Assembly: GCA_032622095.1 (NCBI GenBank)
Contig: CP136069.1
Span: 2,577,462 to 2,641,461 of the forward strand
Direction: 5' to 3'
Length of the DNA stretch: 64,000 nt
Origin: Siphonodentalium dalli
Lineage: Eukaryota; Mollusca; Scaphopoda; Gadilida; Siphonodentaliidae
Under the pieces are notes generated by a model. The model had not been told where the DNA came from. It did no database searches and saw only the letters and a list, made by a program, of their open reading frames with translations. The position numbers and the translations under genes were made by a program. Positions 47,028 through 58,486 of the stretch are shown here, one piece after another. The stretch's first letter is position 1, and every line of letters starts with the position of its first letter.

Positions 47028-47390
47028 GAAATACAGGATTTAAAATTGCATGGTCTCGAATTCCAGAAAAGTAAGCTAAGTGTGATTTTCTAACATGAGA
47101 ATATGTTAGAAATAGGGTAGAAATTTCTAAGTCAGATTTCAATGGGTGCAAAATGATTACCCAGCACATGTGGCAGATAAATCTGATCTGGTGTATGCTG
47201 GATAATTCAAACAATAAAATGCGCCAAAAACAGTTACTGGAGGTAACCGGTGCATGTCAGTTGATATGCACAAATTAGACTGTAAAATCTTTATTTCTGT
47301 GTTAGAAGTTGTATTATATTCATGAGAAGGAAACATGGAGTTATATTGTGGTATTTGTGGATATTCTTTAATGATAAGTTCCACAACATG
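47028..47390. other. No gene seen
   Basis: Unassigned AT-rich sequence between the interrupted MITE and the large foldback. Confidence 0.4.
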
Positions 47391-49273
47391 GAATTCTATG
47401 GAAGCGTATTGGTGCCATTTTGAAAAAAATAAATTGGCACAGTAAGTGCTAATTAGCACACACATATCAGCTAATTAGCTGATAATATAATAACAGCTAA
47501 TTAGCTGATACTATCAGCTAATTAGCGCATACGTATCAACTAATTAGCACATGCATATCAGCTAATTAGCACATGCGTATCAGCTAATTATATGATAACA
47601 ACAGCTAATTAGCTGATAACAACAGCTAATTGGCTGATAACAACAGCTAATTAGCACATAGTAAGTGCTAATTAGCACATACTCATCAGCTAATTAGCTG
47701 ATAATAACAGCTAATTAGCTGATACTATCAGCTAATTAGCACATACGTATCAGCTAATTAGCACATGCATATCAGCTAATTATCACATACGTATCAGCTA
47801 ATTAGCTGATAACAACAGCTAATTAGCTGATAATAACAGCTAATTATCACATAGTAGGGGCTAATTAGCACATACATATCAGCTAATTATCTCCCATTGA
47901 GTGCTAACTTAAGTAATAACTCAACTCAAAAATAACAGATTTCATTTTTTGGGAAATTTTTCTACAAAATATGGTGTCACACCCACAACAAGAGCAACGC
48001 TGGTGCGTCGGCTTAATACGCCCGTGTTTGCGCATAAAAAGTGACAAAACAAGGATGCAACTTTAATAAAAAATCATCTGTCTGGGCCCAAATTCGAACT
48101 TGACCGGCATTTTGATACTATTTTGTCATATACCAAGTTTGGTTGTGATAAAGTAATCATGACTCAAGTTATCGATCGGAAACCATAAATTTGGGAAATT
48201 CAAAGTCAAAATCAGGACGTAATTTAATAAAAAAAACATCAGACCAGGCCCATATTTGAACTCGACCTGTATTTTGATATTATTGCGTCACATACCAAGT
48301 TTGATTGTGATAGTGTAATACTTACTCAAGTTATCGATCGGAAACCATAAATTTGGGAAATTCTAAGTCAAAATCAGAACGTAACTTTAACTAAAATCAT
48401 CGAACCGCGCCCATTTTCGAATTTTACCTGTATTTTGATATTATTGCGTCACATACCAAGTTTGATTGTGATAGTGTAATACTTACTCAAGTTATCGATC
48501 GGAAACCATAAATTTGGGAAATGCTAAGTCAAAATCAGAACGTAACTTTAACAAAAATCATCGGACCGCGCCCGTTTTCGAACTTGACCTGTATTTTGAT
48601 ATGATTGAACCACAAACCAAGTTTGGTTGTGATAACATTATCCCTACTCAAGTTATCGATCGGAAACCAAAATGTTAACGGACGGACAGACAGACGGACG
48701 CGCGGACGGACGGACGGACGGACGAACTGATTACATAATACGTCCCGTCTTTTGAAAAGAAATCAAGTTGACCCGGAAGTAGTTCCAGTTTTGAGTCACG
48801 TGTCGAAATTTCTGATGAAACAGACGTGACGATTGGATAACTTTTCAGGCCTATATAACAGTATTAAATTATCAGCTAATTAGCTGATAGTATCAGCTAA
48901 TTAGCTGATAGTATCAGCTAATTAGCTGATACGTATGTGCTAATTATCACTTACTATGTGCTAATTAGCTGATAGTATCAGCTAATTAGCTAATACGTAT
49001 GTGCTAATTAGCTGATATTATCAGATAATTAGCTGTTATTATCAGCTAATTAGCTGATATGGATGTGCTAATTAGCACTTATTATGTGCTAATTAGCTGT
49101 TATTATCAACTAATTAGCTGATATTATCAGCTGATATGTATATGCTAATTAGCACTTACTATGTGCTAATTAGCTGTTATTATCAGCTAATTAGCTGTTA
49201 CGTATGTGCTAATTAGCACTTACTGGGCCAATTTTTTTTCTTCAAAATGGCACCAATACGCTTCCATAGAATT
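47391..49273. mobile_element. Foldback element with minisatellite arms
   Basis: The outer arms are inverted: GAATTCTATGGAAGCGTATT then GGTGCCATTTTGAA at 47391, and TTCAAAATGGCACCAATACG then CTTCCATAGAATTC ending at 49273. Inside each arm are many copies of CAGCTAATTAGCTGATA and GTGCTAATTAGCACATA units (47446-47900 and 48868-49230), in mirrored order. The centre (48010-48760) holds four ~178-bp units of the dispersed 'GAACTTGACCTGTATTTTGA' repeat and a (ACGG)n run. Long terminal inverted repeats made of short tandem repeats are the hallmark of FB/Galileo-type elements. Confidence 0.75.
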
Positions 49274-49648
49274 CACACTATAGGTATGTGTAATATTTAT
49301 AGAAATGGCAGAGGGCTTTAGACTTTATGCACCTGGTATAATGGCTGTCCCTAAACCCTATAGTGTTGCCTTTACTTCAGGTTCTAGTATGTAATTTATC
49401 AACCGGGTAGACTACATGTATATATAAAAGTTGTCTCGATGTCGGTTCTTAGTACTGTCACAACATTGTTTCAACATGCGTTGATGTCCCAAACTATCGT
49501 CAAAACACTCTTCCATGTTTGTCAAAACACTCTTTCATGTTTTTCAAAACATTACATCGGCTGAGGTGACATCGCTTGAGATGGCCTCACTGACCAGGCT
49601 TCACAACAGTATACAAACATTCTTCGATGTCAGCGAATTTATTAGCAG
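49274..49648. other. No gene seen
   Basis: A CAAAACACTCTTCCATGTTT phrase occurs twice (49499, 49522). Nothing else is assigned. Confidence 0.4.
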
Positions 49649-49801
49649 GGTGGGTAAATGTCCCTTTGTCATTTCACCGGCGGGGTGGGGAAATGTCCGG
49701 TGGGTAAATGTCCGGGTGGGGAAATGTCCGGTGGGTAAATGTCCTGGTGGGGAAATGTCCGCTTTTGAAAGTGGGGAAATGTCCGGTGGGGAAATGTCCG
49801 C
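49649..49801. repeat. 16-bp minisatellite, about 8 imperfect copies
   Basis: GGGGAAATGTCCGGTG and GGGTAAATGTCCGGTG alternate, with one longer spacer (49760-49772). The frame it opens on the + strand is a by-product. Confidence 0.85.
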
Positions 49802-49856
49802 GGTTACCCCCTAAAACGCTAATCTGCGTGCCGGAACTGCTGCTCTGCGTGCTAAA

Positions 49857-49921
49857 TATAAAATTTTGTTGTTGACGACGTCAGTTTTCAAGTAGTACCA
49901 CGCCGGTAAGTATGTGCTTTT
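49857..49921 (+). promoter_or_regulatory. TATA/initiator core promoter with a short 5' exon (candidate)
   Basis: TATAAAA at 49857-49863 is followed by TCAGTTTT (49881-49888). The A of the initiator lies 26 bp after the first T of the TATA, the canonical distance. A strong donor CCG|GTAAGTATG occurs at 49916, giving a 33-nt non-coding first exon. No downstream coding exon was recognised, so the target gene is unknown. Confidence 0.4.
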
Positions 49922-50529
49922 ATTTTCTTAGTTAATGCGCGTTAGTTAGAGTGATATTAACGTACTCTTTGTGCAAAAGCGTGTGGTTGGAAGAAATTTG
50001 GAAGTGTATGGAATGTGTCACACAAAATTACAACATGCCTGTTTTTTCATCATTTTTCATGCCACGATACTAGCATTGTCGTTAATTCCGAAGAAATTTA
50101 CAGCTATTACCCTCTGTTCACAACGAATACCTCTTTCTGAATTTTTTATGTACTTCATTTGTTGATATCAGTAAAAATAAGATCGAATTTCATCACTTTG
50201 CATGGGCGATATTGTTTCTGACAACTCTGGTGCGCATATTTGACAACGTCTGATCTGCGATGTTGACAACTCCTTATCCGAGAGTAAGGAAATTGACCTT
50301 TTCACGACTTTACGTGTGCAAAACGAACTAGTTAGTGGTCAATTAAACTTACAAAGCTGTCCCAGTTTGTGGCAAAATAATAAGGACGTGTCAACGTGGT
50401 CTTTATATTGAATGCACCTCCTCTCTATATTCTCGCCATCTCTCTCTGTATTTTATCTCAGATTATATCATCTCTCTCTCTCTCTCTCTCGCTCTGTCTC
50501 TATTCCTCCTCTCTATATTCTCGCCATCT
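49922..50529. other. No gene recognised; (CT)n run
   Basis: If the promoter at 49857 is real this is its first intron. It contains CT-rich microsatellite at 50431-50520 and the phrase CTCTATATTCTCGCCATCT twice (50422, 50511). Confidence 0.4.
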
Positions 50530-53500
50530 AGTGGGGGGGGGGGGGGATAGTTGCAAAATCGTTCACTTTGTGATAGAAGCGCCAAACTTTCAGAGTTTGT
50601 TAAGTGGTTGGTGGGTATCACTAAACTGGCTGGTTCCAGATTTTGGAGGTCACCTTGACCTTCAATTTGACCTTGACCTTTTTGAAAATCTCAGTTTTTT
50701 GGTTGGGTGGTTTATGCCATCCTTTTCTTGTGAAAATCGCATCTTCTCACAGTTTTCTCAATACATTTATAGTTGGGAGGTTACCACGGTTCATTTGGGC
50801 CAAAACATATCTAAATTTTCTTAAGATGGCCACCAATATGGCCGCCGGAAGTTGAAAATATGACATTTTTTCACAATTATATTCTAGTTCAATTCATGCT
50901 GTTTGGAACTGGTTGAGTAATGCAACTTTATGTTGTGTTTTGTATATTAACCGATCATTGGAGCAATTAAATATGCAATTATTGTGGTCTTAGCCCCTTC
51001 CGATCCCTCAAAACTTCGATTTTACAGGATGCAGTATAAAATTTCACAAAAAATCACAATTGGGATTCTAGTCATATTTCAACAAGATATGAACATAACT
51101 TTGTAATGTAAGTGAGGCATATCATTACCTATGAATATTCCAAATCACTGGAACCAAAATTCCTACTTTGGCTCAAAATGGCTGCCAATATGGAAAATGG
51201 TAAATATTACACCAGCGTCTCCTGCAATCGTTTGCAAGTTGTGGTTGATGTAAAAAATTGGCAATTCTGCATTCTATACATTGTATACTAACATGTTTGA
51301 TGCACCATGGTTAATTGTTACTATTGTCACAACTGACATCGTCAAAAATATTTGACTTTTTTCTCAAAAACTTGACATAAATATAGGCAAAAATTCACTT
51401 TTCAGGTTTGGACCATTTTTTCAGGTAAAATGTAACTATCTTTTGATTGAGAGGTGTTTATTGTTTTGGGTTATCTTTAATGTGTCTCACTACGGTGTTT
51501 ATAGACCAAATTGCTCAAGATGGCTTCCAAAATGGCAACCAAATTTGTAAAATGTTAATTTTTTACATATATCCCGAACATTCTCTGCATTATCCGAAAA
51601 TGTAGCAAAATGTGACTCACTTGGTTATTATACGTGTTAGTTAATTAACTGACAACTAAATGTTCTATTCTGGTTGTCCCACTTTCGTTTGGGCAAAATA
51701 AATTCATTTTAAAGTATGTTATTTTGCCGAGCACCTCTTCTGTGGTTTTGGCCATAGTTATTGAAAGGAAATGGGTAGAACTTTATTTGAGACAGAATTG
51801 AGATGGACCATAATATTTGGCTATTCTGGTCCATTATGCTAAGAAAATGTCAACTGAATACAGTGCGGATGCCAAGATCGTAGCCAGGGAGTTACTCTAT
51901 GATCATACGTGAGGTGAATAGGTATACCGTGAGTTATTGTATGTCATGACTTATGTGAATAGGTATACAATGAGTGACGATATGGTTATGAGTGGGTTGT
52001 CCATTGTAAGATTCATCTATGTATACAAGGAGATGTCATGGTCAGGTGTGAGGTGAATCAGTATGCATGGAGTGACTGTATAGTGTATGATTGTGTATAT
52101 CCAGTACGGGTGCACCAGGTGTGCTTGTATGGGCATTGGTGTGGTGTATGGATATAGCTACATGGTCATCTATGTGTTGATTATGTATATATGGAGTGAC
52201 TGTAAGGGCATGGGTGGGATGTACATGTGTTGTCTGTATGATCATGGATGGGTGTGTTGGTAAATAGGGTGTGATTTTATGGTTACGGGTAATGTGAATA
52301 GGTATACATGGAATGACTGAACGGTCATGATTGAATATGATTACCTGGAGTAAGCCGGGTGGACATTATCGAGTGTGTGGGTATATAGGGATCTCATATC
52401 TATATATCTCATGGATGTATTATCATTGGTGGGTGTATAGGGATTAGCTGTATTATCATGGATGGCATGTATGATTATACAGTGAATTGCTGAATTGTCA
52501 TGTGTGAGGTGTATATGCAAGTATGGATTGTTTGAGTGGTTGTGTGTATATCTGGAAGGGCTGAATGGCCATTAGTGAGGTTACTTGTATGCTTGGAGTG
52601 AATCTATGGTCTATGGTGGGCTGTATATGTATATCGAGTGGTTATATGACTATGTGTGTCGATATAGGTATACAGGTAGTGAATGTATGGTCAATGGTGA
52701 GATGAGTACATGTAGGTATACAAGTAGTGACTGTGTGATCATAAATATAATGGACATCTATACTATTAAAATGGTCATGTGTCAGGCGTATTAGTATACC
52801 TGGTGTTCCTGTTTGGTGACTCGTGGCGGTATGGTCATGTGTAGGTTATACCAGTATACACATGTGTTGCTTTATTGTCATGGGCAAGGGATATGTGTAT
52901 ATAGCAAGTGGCTATATGGCCATGGATAAAGTGCATATGCATACATGGAGTGACTATACTGACATGGCTGGGGTGTATTAGTATATCATGAGTGACTATG
53001 CGACTATGGTGTGACAAATAGGGATACAGGGAATGACATGGCCAATGTTGAGGTGAATATGTATGCAAGGATTGACCATGGTCGTGTATGAATGTTTTGA
53101 ATAGGTACACACGGTGTGACTATATGGCCATAGGTCAGGTAACATTGGTGAAGGTATGTGTATGAAGCGAGTGGCTATATGGCCATTGGTGAGGTGCATA
53201 TGTATACCCGGAGTGACTTTATGGTCATTGTTGATGTATATATTGATTGTCTATTTGACCACGTGTTTGGAGAATATGTATACAGGGGATGACCTTATGG
53301 CCAATGTTGAGCTGAATGGGTATACAAGGAATGACTATATGGTTATCGGTCATGTTTAGGAGTATCCCCGGTGTGCCTTATCGTGACGCGTGGCTGTAAG
53401 GTCACCCGTGGTCATGGATCAGGTGTACATGGATACAGTGGGTCACTATATTGTTATGTCTGTGGTGTTTATGTATATATGTAATGACTATGTGGTAATG

Positions 53501-55523
53501 GGTGGCCATCGTTTTCCGCGTTTAACGCCCCCCATGTATATAAACACCATCAAGATAGAGAACTCTCTGACATGACCTCTCCATTGATTAACATATCCTT
53601 GAGTTATTGTGCCACCCAAGGTACACATGTACAACCCACCCATTACCTCAGTCACTCCATATGTAAATAAACACAACACAAATGACAACATAGTCACCCA
53701 ATTTATACACGTACACCTGGTCATACAGCCATACTTGGTTATACCCGTACATACCACAAATGACGATACAGCCACGAGTCACCATGTATGAACACCAGGT
53801 ATACACATACACCCGGCACATGGCCATATAGTCACTCTGTGTATACATATTCACTACATTCACGATCATACGGTCACGCGTTGTATACATATTCACCTCA
53901 CCATGGACTATACAGCCACTACGTGGATACCTATTCGCCATATCCATTACCATAGTGTCAATCCAGGTATACATATGAACATCACCAATGGTGAGCCCTT
54001 CCAGATATACCAATACCCGCACACACGACCTCTCATAAGTTCCACACTTGCCATACTCATGATCATGCATCTACTCCCCATACACCATCAATGATAACAC
54101 ATCCACAACATATATAAATATACAACCCACCGTTGCCAACAGGGCACTCCCCATATACCCACACATCATCCATGACCATACAATAACTCGCGGTATACCT
54201 ATTACCCTCATCTACGATCATAGATTAACTCTCTGGCTGTCATCTTGGCTTCCACCCTGTATCCAGTTGATAAATTTTTATCATAATGGGCCAGACTACC
54301 CACATCTCATGGTTCATCTCAGTTCCGTCTCAAAGTTCTGCCCATTTCCTTTCAATAATATGGCCATAATCACAAAAGAGGTTATCCGCAAAATTCCATA
54401 CTGCAACTTAACCAAGTGAGTCACAATTTGCTACCTTTTCGGATAACGCAGAGAATAATTTTTCTGGATATGTGTAAAAAATTAACTTTTTACAAATTTG
54501 GTTGCCATTTTGGAAGCCATCTTGAGCAATTTAGTCTATAAACACCATAGTGTGACACATTTAAGATAGGTCAAAACAATAAACACATTTGATACCAAAG
54601 GTAGTTGCATTTTATTTGAAAAAATGGTCGAACCTTGAAAAGTTATTTTTTGCCTATATTTATGTCAAGTTTGTGAGAGAAAAATTCAATATATCTGGTG
54701 ATGTCAGTGGTGACAATAGTAACAATGACACATGGTGTATCAGACATGTTAGTATTCAATGTATAGAATACAGATTAGCCAATTTTATACATCAACCACA
54801 ACTTGTAAACAATTGCATGACACCCTGGTGCAATATTTACAATTTTCCATATTTTGGCGGCCATTTTGAGCCAATGTAAGATTTTTGGTTCCAGAGAGTT
54901 GGAATATTCATAGGTAATGATATGCCTCACTTGCATTACAATGTTCTTTTCATTTCTAGTTGAAATATGACTAGAATCCCAATTGTGATTTTTTTGTAAA
55001 ATTTTGTACCACGTTCTGTAAAATCGAATTTTTGAGGGATTGGAAGGGGTTAGGACCCCAATAATTGCACATTGCTCCAATGATCAGTTAATATACAAAA
55101 CACAAAATAAAGTTGCATTACTCAACCAGTTCCAAACAGCATGAATTGAACTAGAAGATATTTGTGAAAAAATGTCATATTTTCAACTTCCGGCGGCCAT
55201 ATTGGCGGCCATCTTATGAAAATTTAGATAATTTTTGGCCCAAATGAACCGTGGTCACCTCCCAACTATAAATGTATTGAGAAAACTGTGAGAAGATGCG
55301 ATTTTCACAAGAAAAGGATGGCATAAACCACCCAACCCAAAAACTGAGATTTTCAAAAAGGTCAAGGTCAAATTGAAGGTCAAGGTGACCTCCAAAATCT
55401 GGAACCAGCCAGTTTAGTGATACTCACCAACCACTTAACAAATTCTGAAAGTTTGGCGCTTCTATCACAAAGTGAACGATTTTTATGTTTTCCTGTAATT
55501 ATCCCCCCCCCCCCCCCCCCCCA
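50530..55523. repeat. 5-kb inverted repeat (giant foldback)
   Basis: The outer ends are a G-run at 50532-50545 and a C-run at 55503-55522. Arms of about 1.3 kb match in inverted sense: GATAGAAGCGCCAAACTTTC (50570) against its complement near 55465, CATGCTGTTTGGAACTGGTT (50897) against 55141, and GCATTATCCGAAAA..TAGCAAA (51588) against about 54430. Each arm holds AAGATGGC/GCCATCTT words and tandem TGACCTTGACCTT. The loop is the mirrored minisatellite at 51880-54240. No coding frame. Confidence 0.85.
51880..54240. repeat. Degenerate minisatellite, mirrored about 53510-53550
   Basis: Left of about 53510 the phrases GGTGAATAGGTATACA, GGAGTGACTGTATGGTCATG and GTGTATATG recur at roughly 55-65 bp. 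Right of about 53550 the same phrases appear complemented (TATACATATTCACC, CATGACCATACAGTCACT). It forms the loop-side part of the giant foldback. Divergence between units is high. Confidence 0.75.
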
Positions 55524-55629
55524 CTAATCTATTTCTCTGTATTCCTCTCAGACTATTCAAATCTCTCTCTCCTATCTGTCTCCATTCCCCTCTCTATATT
55601 CACGTCATCTCTCTCTGTATTCTCTCTCA

Positions 55630-56060
55630 TAGCATAGCGGGCTAGCATCACCAAATTCACCCTCTGGGGACCTTATTCTGCTTAGGCCTCGTATTCTGGG
55701 AAGTATGTCTCAAATTAACATTGTTTTTATTACGTTTTCCATTCTGGGAAGTTTATATATCCCCTAATTTGCAGAAGATAAAATGCATAATCGAGGTGCC
55801 CAATGGGTGAACATCATCAACTTCAACTGGGAAATTTCAATCTATATCTAGGTCTACCATAACAGTTGAGGGCCCAAGAAGAATGAGGTTTCCAGAGGGT
55901 ACATTTTGACTCAGGGACGCCGGATAAGGGGGCATGCGGCGGCACTCGCCCCTTGCCCTGGTCCAGTGGGTACCAGAAAAGTGCCCTCGTGACTGGTTTG
56001 CCCCTCTTGCTCTTTGGTGCTTCCGGCATCGCTGAATTTGGTGATGCTAGCCCGCTGCAT
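55630..56060. mobile_element. Family B MITE halves split by other sequence
   Basis: 55632-55690 reads CATAGCGGGCTAGCATCACC .. CCTCTGGGGACCTTATTCTGC (one half). 55881-55911 and 56035-56058 read AGAATGAGGTTTCCAGAGGG and AATTTGGTGATGCTAGCCCG (the other half, opposite sense). The second half is interrupted by the element at 55912-56034. Confidence 0.65.
55912..56034. mobile_element. hAT-like MITE, 123 bp
   Basis: The termini CAGGGACGCCGGA and, inverted, TCCGGCATCGCTG resemble the hAT MITE at 19643-20013, and both contain GCCCCT..TGCCC segments. The flanking octamers are diverged, so the 8-bp duplication is only suggested by comparison with intact family B copies. Confidence 0.55.
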
Positions 56061-56099
56061 TACCATGGACGCAGTGCTTTGTGGTAGCATGCATATGCT

Positions 56100-56345
56100 G
56101 CGGCACGGTATATACAGTAAATCTATACATGTTTCTGGCATGAGCTTCTCATATAGGGTAACTAATTGTAACCCTAGCCACCACATCTTTGTTTTAATTT
56201 TGTGAGTTTTGCTATACAATCACTGTACACGAATCCCGGTGTTTGTAGTAACACGCAGGAGGTGTGGCATGATACAGTAACACTGTACATGTTTCTGGCA
56301 TGAACTGATCATATCGGTAACTAATTGTAAACCCACGCACACTCA
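56100..56345. repeat. Local duplication, two copies about 165 bp apart
   Basis: TACATGTTTCTGGCATGA..(C/G)ATCATAT followed by GGTAACTAATTGTAA occurs at about 56125-56173 and 56287-56332. It lies directly upstream of the RPL12-like exon. Confidence 0.7.
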
Positions 56346-56423
56346 GTGTATTGAGTTTATTTATTCCCCTCACTGTTTAATGCATTTAACGGAAACGAGA
56401 GAAGCAGATCTCGACAAACATCG

Positions 56424-56536
56424 TTTATTTATAGCATCGAGAGCTTTAAAGCTCCATCTCTGCGCTCGCTCTCCACCAGAACTCTTCAGCTTTCACCGAC
56501 GCTTAACGGACTACACTAAACCCAAGGACTATCAAA
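56424..56536 (+). promoter_or_regulatory. Promoter and pyrimidine-rich leader of the RPL12-like exon
   Basis: TTTATTTATAGC (56424-56435) is TATA-like. About 30 bp downstream come CCATCTCTGCGCTCGCTCTC and further on CTCTTCAGCTTTC, pyrimidine-rich tracts of the kind found at the cap site of ribosomal-protein mRNAs (5' TOP). The leader continues to ATCAAAATG. The exact start site cannot be fixed. Confidence 0.4.
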
Positions 56537-56551
56537 ATGCCACCAAAATTC
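56537..56551 (+). CDS. RPL12: First coding exon of ribosomal protein L12 (uL11) candidate
   Basis: ATG plus four codons (MPPKF) in phase 0, followed by the consensus donor GTAAGT (56552-56557). Animal RPL12 begins MPPKFDPNE, and ribosomal-protein genes often have very short first coding exons. A at -3 gives a good start context. The protein is the large-subunit stalk-base protein binding 28S rRNA. Exon 2 (starting with Asp-Pro-Asn) was not found downstream in the window, so either intron 1 exceeds 7.4 kb or this is an orphaned 5' fragment. The match is short, hence the moderate confidence. Confidence 0.45.
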
Positions 56552-56557
56552 GTAAGT

Positions 56558-57330
56558 ACCTGCGTTGTTTTGGTCTTGATATTCACACCTATGTTATCTA
56601 TTGGACATTTCCGTATGTTATCAAAAAAACATATTCTCAACATGTTACCAGAAATTTATGTTTCAATATAAATCTAATTATAACTTGACGGCAGATTAAA
56701 AAAATACTACAGTTTTTATTAAAATTGTACGTTTTCACCACAAATGAGATCTTGTCGCCATATACATATATATCGATGGGATATTTCGATTTGTTATCAA
56801 ACATACATATGCATACCATATTAAATCGAAACCCCCTCGTTCAATATCAATGATGTGACCATAAAAACAAAAATTACAACAAATTTCAAATTTTATTAGA
56901 ATTTTATATTTGTACCAAAAAAACACCCCACCACAACTTGGGTATTTCCGCCACATGTAGCTATCGACCGGGCATTTTGATACAAAGCACATAATCATGA
57001 CCTGCCCCTTACGTTAAAAACTTTTGTATTACAAAGTACTGGCTTACTTTCCGGCTGCATTATCTGCACTATATGTATCATTCGAATTTTCATCTGTGGT
57101 AAACTTGTTATTATTTAGAGATATTGATTAATTAAAGACATATTATGGACTTGTTTCGGTATATACATAATGATAAATTAGTACCAAAAAACACTATCTC
57201 TATCGGAAGAAATTATAGCAATCAACTTATATTGTCCAAAAGTCCAATCTATTCCAGTACTATTTCAGTGAACACCACGAACTGTGGACCAGTAAATATT
57301 TACTCCTTTTATATTCGGGCCGAATTATAA
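56558..57330. other. Possible intron; no further exon found
   Basis: AT-rich sequence with CATATATATCGATGG and GTTATCAAACATACATATG phrases. A 61-codon frame at 57145-57330 lacks splice signals or a recognisable fold. Confidence 0.4.
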
Positions 57331-57334
57331 GCGA

Positions 57335-57850
57335 GATCGCTAAGTAGCGGCCATATTGGAATCATCCAGCTCCGTTCCGTTGTTTCAGAGATTCATCGAG
57401 CCCCGGTTCCGCGGTTTTTGTGCTACATGTCAAAGTTCTAGAGTATACAGCATTTCCATATATGCAGCTTTTTATTATTCATAACTTCCATATATGGAAA
57501 TGCTACTCAAGAACTTTCACCTGTGGCACTAAAACCACGGAACCGGGCCTGCATGTATATCAAATATGGCCGCGAGTTAGTGACAGGGCTTATTGTGTGA
57601 TAAATATAAGGTAATGATTCCGCCAATAATATCCACTGGGTTATTCAATACGCCCTGTCACTAACTCGTGGCCATATTGGATCCACCAGGTCCGGTTCCA
57701 TGGTTTTATTTAGCTTTCCATAAATTGGAATAATTCAAAAGCTCCATATATGGAAATGCTACTCCAAAACTATTATCTGTATAGCACTAAAACCACGGAA
57801 CCGGACCTGGTGGATCCAATATCGCCGCGAGTTAGTGACAGGGCGTATTG
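57335..57850. mobile_element. Two adjacent hairpin MITEs, family K
   Basis: The second copy (57647-57850) is a foldback: CAATACGCCCTGTCACTAAC .. GGATCCACCAGGTCCGGTTC on the left and the complement on the right. The first (about 57335-57595) is a diverged copy with GGTTCCGCGGTTTTTGTGC and GCACTAAAACCACGG..CCGGG. Both contain CCATATATGGAAATGCTACT near the centre. Confidence 0.75.
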
Positions 57851-58486
57851 ACACTCTTCTAAGTCGCTACCTATCATCGTTCAACCATTTCTATTAAATG
57901 GATTATCCCACCAAGTTAAAAAAAATGTACACCGGAATGGTAAATTATTGAATTGGAGGGATGTACAGATAATATATAAGGAGACCACCGATAATAAAAG
58001 TACAGAAGGAGTCCTATTTATTGAGGGAGATGTTCATATATATAATAACGTTTGTTGAACTTATTATCTGAACATTTCCCACCGGATAACTGCCCATCAT
58101 TGAGTGTTTATGGTATGACAAAGGTTCCTTTATACAACACTCCCGTCAAACTCCATACAGCGCCATCTACGCTATCGCTGCGATATCTCAGCGGAGCGAT
58201 GGAAGATAACTCTGCCTGGAGTTTGTACTCCCGAGTTTGCACTCCCGTATGGAGCCTCACATGGAACCAAACAGACGGCAATCAGCAGTGCGTCGTTATG
58301 GCTGTCCGGGGCTCCATACAGGTGTCGCCAAGGGTTAACATGGACTACACAAAGCTCAATGGCTATCAATATGCCACCAAATTTGGTAGCAACTTTGTTG
58401 TTTGTGTTCATGATTTCCAATGATTGTGTTAGTACATTTGTGACCCGCCATATCAAATCCAGTCGTAAGTCGGGATTTTTTTTACC
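57851..58486. other. No gene; short stem-loops
   Basis: 58165-58330 contains GCTGCGATATCTCAGCGGAG and a stem in which GTATGGAGCC (58248-58257) pairs with GGCTCCATAC (58311-58320) around a segment with AGTGCGTCGTTATGG. This may be a distant relative of stem-loop D. The 123-codon frame at 58052-58423 has no recognised relative. Confidence 0.4.

Noticed and set aside
46906-47214. Minus frame crossing a MITE end
   Set aside because: It reads through the palindrome and the TTAA border of the family C copy. The same peptide (ANAFSYICESTIGRLAYIRE-like) appears at 4155, 24433 and 58359 because the palindrome is repeated.
49515-49814. 99-codon frame with VGKCP repeats
   Set aside because: The repeated part is the 16-bp minisatellite; no splice or start evidence.
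50396-50824. 142-codon + frame
   Set aside because: It starts in CT microsatellite and runs into the arm of the giant foldback, whose other arm is not open in the corresponding sense.
56380-56688. 102-codon + frame overlapping the RPL12-like exon
   Set aside because: It spans the presumed TATA box, leader and donor in another frame, and low-complexity AT sequence follows.
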